NCBI RefSeq assembly: GCF_004368785.1
Contig: NZ_SODM01000006.1
Coordinates: 310,001 to 374,000, forward strand
Direction of reading: 5' to 3'
Length of the DNA stretch: 64,000 nucleotides
Origin: Flavobacterium sp. 270
Lineage (GTDB): Bacteria; Bacteroidota; Bacteroidia; Flavobacteriales; Flavobacteriaceae
Position 1 is the stretch's first letter. Each line of letters opens with the position of its first letter. The notes below the pieces were generated by a model. The model was given only the letters and a program-made list of their open reading frames with translations. It had not been told where the DNA came from and did not search any database. This document shows positions 61,994 to 64,000 of this stretch, one piece after another. The position numbers and the translations under genes are program-made.

Positions 61994-62470
61994 CTATCCT
62001 ATTTTTTGAATAATTAGGCTGGCTGCTTTATCTGCAGCCTGCTGCACAATCTCTTCAGGGCTGCCGCAGAAAACTTCTCTGTGTTTGATGACACCCACAG
62101 GGGTGATAATATGCAGGAATATTGTACCCACGGGTTTTTCTTCGCTTTCGCTGCCGCCTGGCGTGGTAAGGCCAGTGAGGGCCACCGTTATATCGGAATT
62201 GAATATGACAGCGGCACGTTCGGCAAGCGCCTGGGTAACTTCTGCCGATTCCGGTGTATACTGCTCAATCAAAGCGTGACGTACCAGAAGTATCTGTTCC
62301 TTGACGAAAACTTCATAACAGACGATCCCGCCTCTTAATATCTTCCCTGATAAGGGCGTTAAAGAAAAATCAGCGCTTAATTTTCCTGCCGATGCGCTTT
62401 CGACAAAGGCAATCCTCCAGCCTTTTGCTGCAATTGCCTCACTGCATTTGATTATAGTTTGTGATGACAT
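61994..62470 (-). CDS. CinA C-terminal domain protein (nicotinamide-nucleotide amidase type)
   Basis: A 158-residue protein that matches the C-terminal domain of CinA/PncC. It has the catalytic ESASAG segment (residues 24-29), GGIVCYEVFVKEQIL, and TGLTTPGGSESEEKPVGTIF. PncC-type enzymes convert nicotinamide mononucleotide to nicotinate mononucleotide in NAD recycling. It is the stand-alone form without the N-terminal MoCF domain. It lies 24 bases downstream, in transcription order, of the broken DUF6766 gene. Confidence 0.85.
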   Translation of the reverse strand: MSSQTIIKCSEAIAAKGWRIAFVESASAGKLSADFSLTPLSGKILRGGIVCYEVFVKEQILLVRHALIEQYTPESAEVTQALAERAAVIFNSDITVALTGLTTPGGSESEEKPVGTIFLHIITPVGVIKHREVFCGSPEEIVQQAADKAASLIIQKIG

Positions 62471-62494
62471 ATCCTTTTATTTTACTTCATATTT

Positions 62495-63151
62495 TTACTC
62501 TCCTGTTTCCATATTTGGGGCATCGACCGGCTTGGATTGTGAGGATCCTATTTGGCGCAGGTATATAGAAAGCATTACGATAGCGAATACAGAAAGAAAT
62601 TCGCTCTGCCAGTTCTGAAAAGACTCGAACCAAAATCTTGAGTCCCTTATATAATCAGCAGCGTTCTCCAATGGAAGGCCTTTAAGGGACAACTGTTCAT
62701 TTTCATCCTTGAGGCTGCCATAAAAGTGCACCGCAAAGGAAACCATAAAGAGAATCATTAATGAAATCGTAAGTGAATGTTTGTAAACCGCCAGGATCCA
62801 TCCGCCTTTTTTAACGGGCTATGGAGCATCTTTCCGACTTGCTGAAGGTTCTCTGTCTACTTCTTCCTCTTTGTCAAAATCCTTGGATTCAGAGGAACCT
62901 TTCTGCTGCAGGAATATAGTAAATATTACAAAAAGCGCCATCTGAAGGAACTCGCTTTCCCAGTTTTCAAAAGTCGCCTGCAGGAAATGCCCCGAGCTAA
63001 AGTAGCTGGCAAGGGTAATGGCTGGTGCATGTTCTTCCAGAAAATCCTTATTGTGTTCTTCAAACCCAAAAATAACCTGTCCGGCCATTGCTCCCAGGAA
63101 TAGCATTATAAAACAGATCGAGAGTCCGTTATTGCGTATAAAAGTTTTCAT
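62495..63151 (-). pseudogene. DUF6766 membrane protein, interrupted by an in-frame TAG
   Basis: Minus-strand frame from 63151 reads MKTFIRNNGLSICF, a repeat unit ATFENWESEFLQM, and EPSASRKDAP then TAG at 62821-62819. The same frame continues PVKKGGWILAVYKHSLTISL and FQNWQSEFLSVFAIVMLSIY to the TGA/TAA end at 62495. DUF6766 proteins have two such halves joined through DAPWPV, so the TAG replaces a TGG Trp codon. The full protein would be 218 residues with about four transmembrane helices. Known members are membrane proteins of unknown role. Confidence 0.8.
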
Positions 63152-63335
63152 ATTTCAGTTGTTAGGCTACAAATATCAAAAAACTTAAAGGGTTCGTGTT
63201 ACATTTTTTATGCGAGAAATTACAAAATTAAGGAATTGAAAATTGGTTAATGAAATTGTAGTTTAATACTGTTTCCAAAGCAGGCTGCCTATAGGTTTAT
63301 AGAATTAAGTGATAAGTCTTTGCAGGGTGGAAACT

Positions 63336-63761
63336 TTATAATGAATTGCTTGGTGTCAGGCTTGTTTTCCAATATTCCACAATGCTTTGGATCATCGCTT
63401 TGTAGATCGTAAAATCATCCTCTTTTTTAAAATAACCTTGTACGTGGTATTCATAAGCCTTTGAAACATTCTCAGGGGTTTTTGAGGTGGACAGAAAAAT
63501 ATAAGGGACACATTTTCGGTTTACATGCTTATCGGCAAGAATCTGTGTCCGCAATTCATAACCGTCCATCTTGGGCATGTTGATATCAGAGATAATTAAA
63601 AAAGGATTGACCGCAGGATTTGACAAATAAGAAAGGGCCCGGGTCGGATCTTCGATGAAAACTAACTTATTTGTATAGGACAGGCTTTCAAAAATATCTT
63701 TAAGGAACATTCTGTCGTCCTCATCGTCCTCAATAATAACAATTTCTCCGTTTTTTCTCAT
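63336..63761 (-). CDS. Single-domain response regulator 4
   Basis: A 141-residue receiver domain. Acidic pocket IEDDEDD (residues 10-16), phosphoacceptor Asp59 in ISDINMPKMDG, Ser/Thr in FLSTSK and Lys in YFKKEDD. It is slightly longer at the C-terminus than the others. It is leftward and stands alone. Its promoter has a TTG-N20-TATCTTTA arrangement, with only four bases between the -7 box and the ATG. Confidence 0.85.
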   Translation of the reverse strand: MRKNGEIVIIEDDEDDRMFLKDIFESLSYTNKLVFIEDPTRALSYLSNPAVNPFLIISDINMPKMDGYELRTQILADKHVNRKCVPYIFLSTSKTPENVSKAYEYHVQGYFKKEDDFTIYKAMIQSIVEYWKTSLTPSNSL

Positions 63762-63765
63762 GGTG

Positions 63766-63796
63766 TAAAGATAGGATTTTCTAAAAAATAAATCAA
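63766..63796 (-). promoter_or_regulatory. Promoter of response regulator 4, leaderless layout
   Basis: On the minus strand: TTG (63796-63794), 20 bases, TATCTTTA (63773-63766), CACC, ATG (63761). The last base of the -7 box deviates from G. Confidence 0.5.
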
Positions 63797-63929
63797 CTTA
63801 ACAAACGCTTAAATTCTCCAAATCTGTCGAATTTAGGAATCTTACTGAATTCGCAATTTACACCGTGCTGCAGGACAATGTTAGGTTAGTTGATTTATGT
63901 ATGATTAATAAAAGTTTCTTTCGTGCAGT

Positions 63930-64000
63930 ATGGAATTAAAATATGGTACATTTATAAAATCATCCGCAAACAGGACAAATAAAATGGCAAATTCATCAGA
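63930..64000 (+). CDS. Possible start of a gene running off the right edge
   Basis: ATG 63930 opens a frame (MELKYGTFIK) that stays open to the window end and contains a second ATG at 63984 with a purine-rich stretch before it. Only 23 codons are visible, so this could be chance. 63762-63929 otherwise holds only the promoter of the leftward regulator. Confidence 0.3.
   Translation, partial: MELKYGTFIKSSANRTNKMANSS

Overview
The window looks like a chromosomal segment of a Flavobacterium-type member of the Bacteroidota. The evidence is low-GC DNA, SusC/SusD pairs, lipoproteins with flavobacterial lipoboxes, C-terminal type IX secretion (T9SS) sorting domains, and promoters of the TTG-N20-TAnnTTTG type.

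Bases 1-1400 hold the start of a minus-strand lipoprotein gene and about 1 kb of non-coding or decayed DNA with two sequences resembling tRNA 3' ends. Bases 1.4-30.7 kb are a polysaccharide utilization locus. It contains a GH43 lipoprotein, a xylose-type sugar symporter, an AraC regulator, a dioxygenase/isomerase/GH67-N-like trio, SusC, SusD, two surface glycan-binding lipoproteins, two GH26 enzymes, two further GH43 enzymes, a GH92 alpha-mannosidase, two SGNH acetylesterases and a second AraC regulator. Bases 31.1-41.3 kb carry four secreted enzymes in a row (GH43, a domain I do not recognise, a GH99-like protein, GH26). Each ends in the same CBM6 - ricin-type lectin - T9SS cassette. Bases 41.5-45.4 kb hold a xylulokinase gene reduced to its two ends, intact xylose isomerase, a LacI regulator and another GH43 lipoprotein. 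The simplest reading is a locus for mannan-containing and xylose-containing hemicellulose. Surface lipoproteins bind and cut the polymer, SusCD imports oligomers, T9SS enzymes work outside the cell, and xylose enters XylA.

Bases 45.4-46.5 kb are a graveyard of transposase and chromate-transporter fragments. Bases 46.5-49.7 kb hold a Crp-type regulator, a short-chain dehydrogenase, an exported glyoxalase-fold protein and a frameshifted NTF2-like gene.

Bases 50.1-64 kb are visibly richer in G+C and different in character. They hold four single-domain response regulators, an eight-PAS soluble histidine kinase, a YciE/DUF892 ferritin-like protein, a CinA C-terminal amidase, an outer-membrane MetA-type barrel and an AsmA-like protein, which looks like a stress and signalling island. 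Three genes here are broken: MscS and a large unknown gene by single-base frameshifts, and DUF6766 by an in-frame TAG. With the NTF2-like gene that makes four lesions in about 14 kb, so either this stretch is decaying or the assembly has small errors.

The observations most worth following are the unrecognised catalytic domain at 33.4-36.4 kb, the four-fold reuse of one C-terminal cassette, a 70-bp element shared by two promoters 25 kb apart, a long hairpin upstream of susC, the xylB deletion scar, and short response-regulator genes that appear to be transcribed without a leader.
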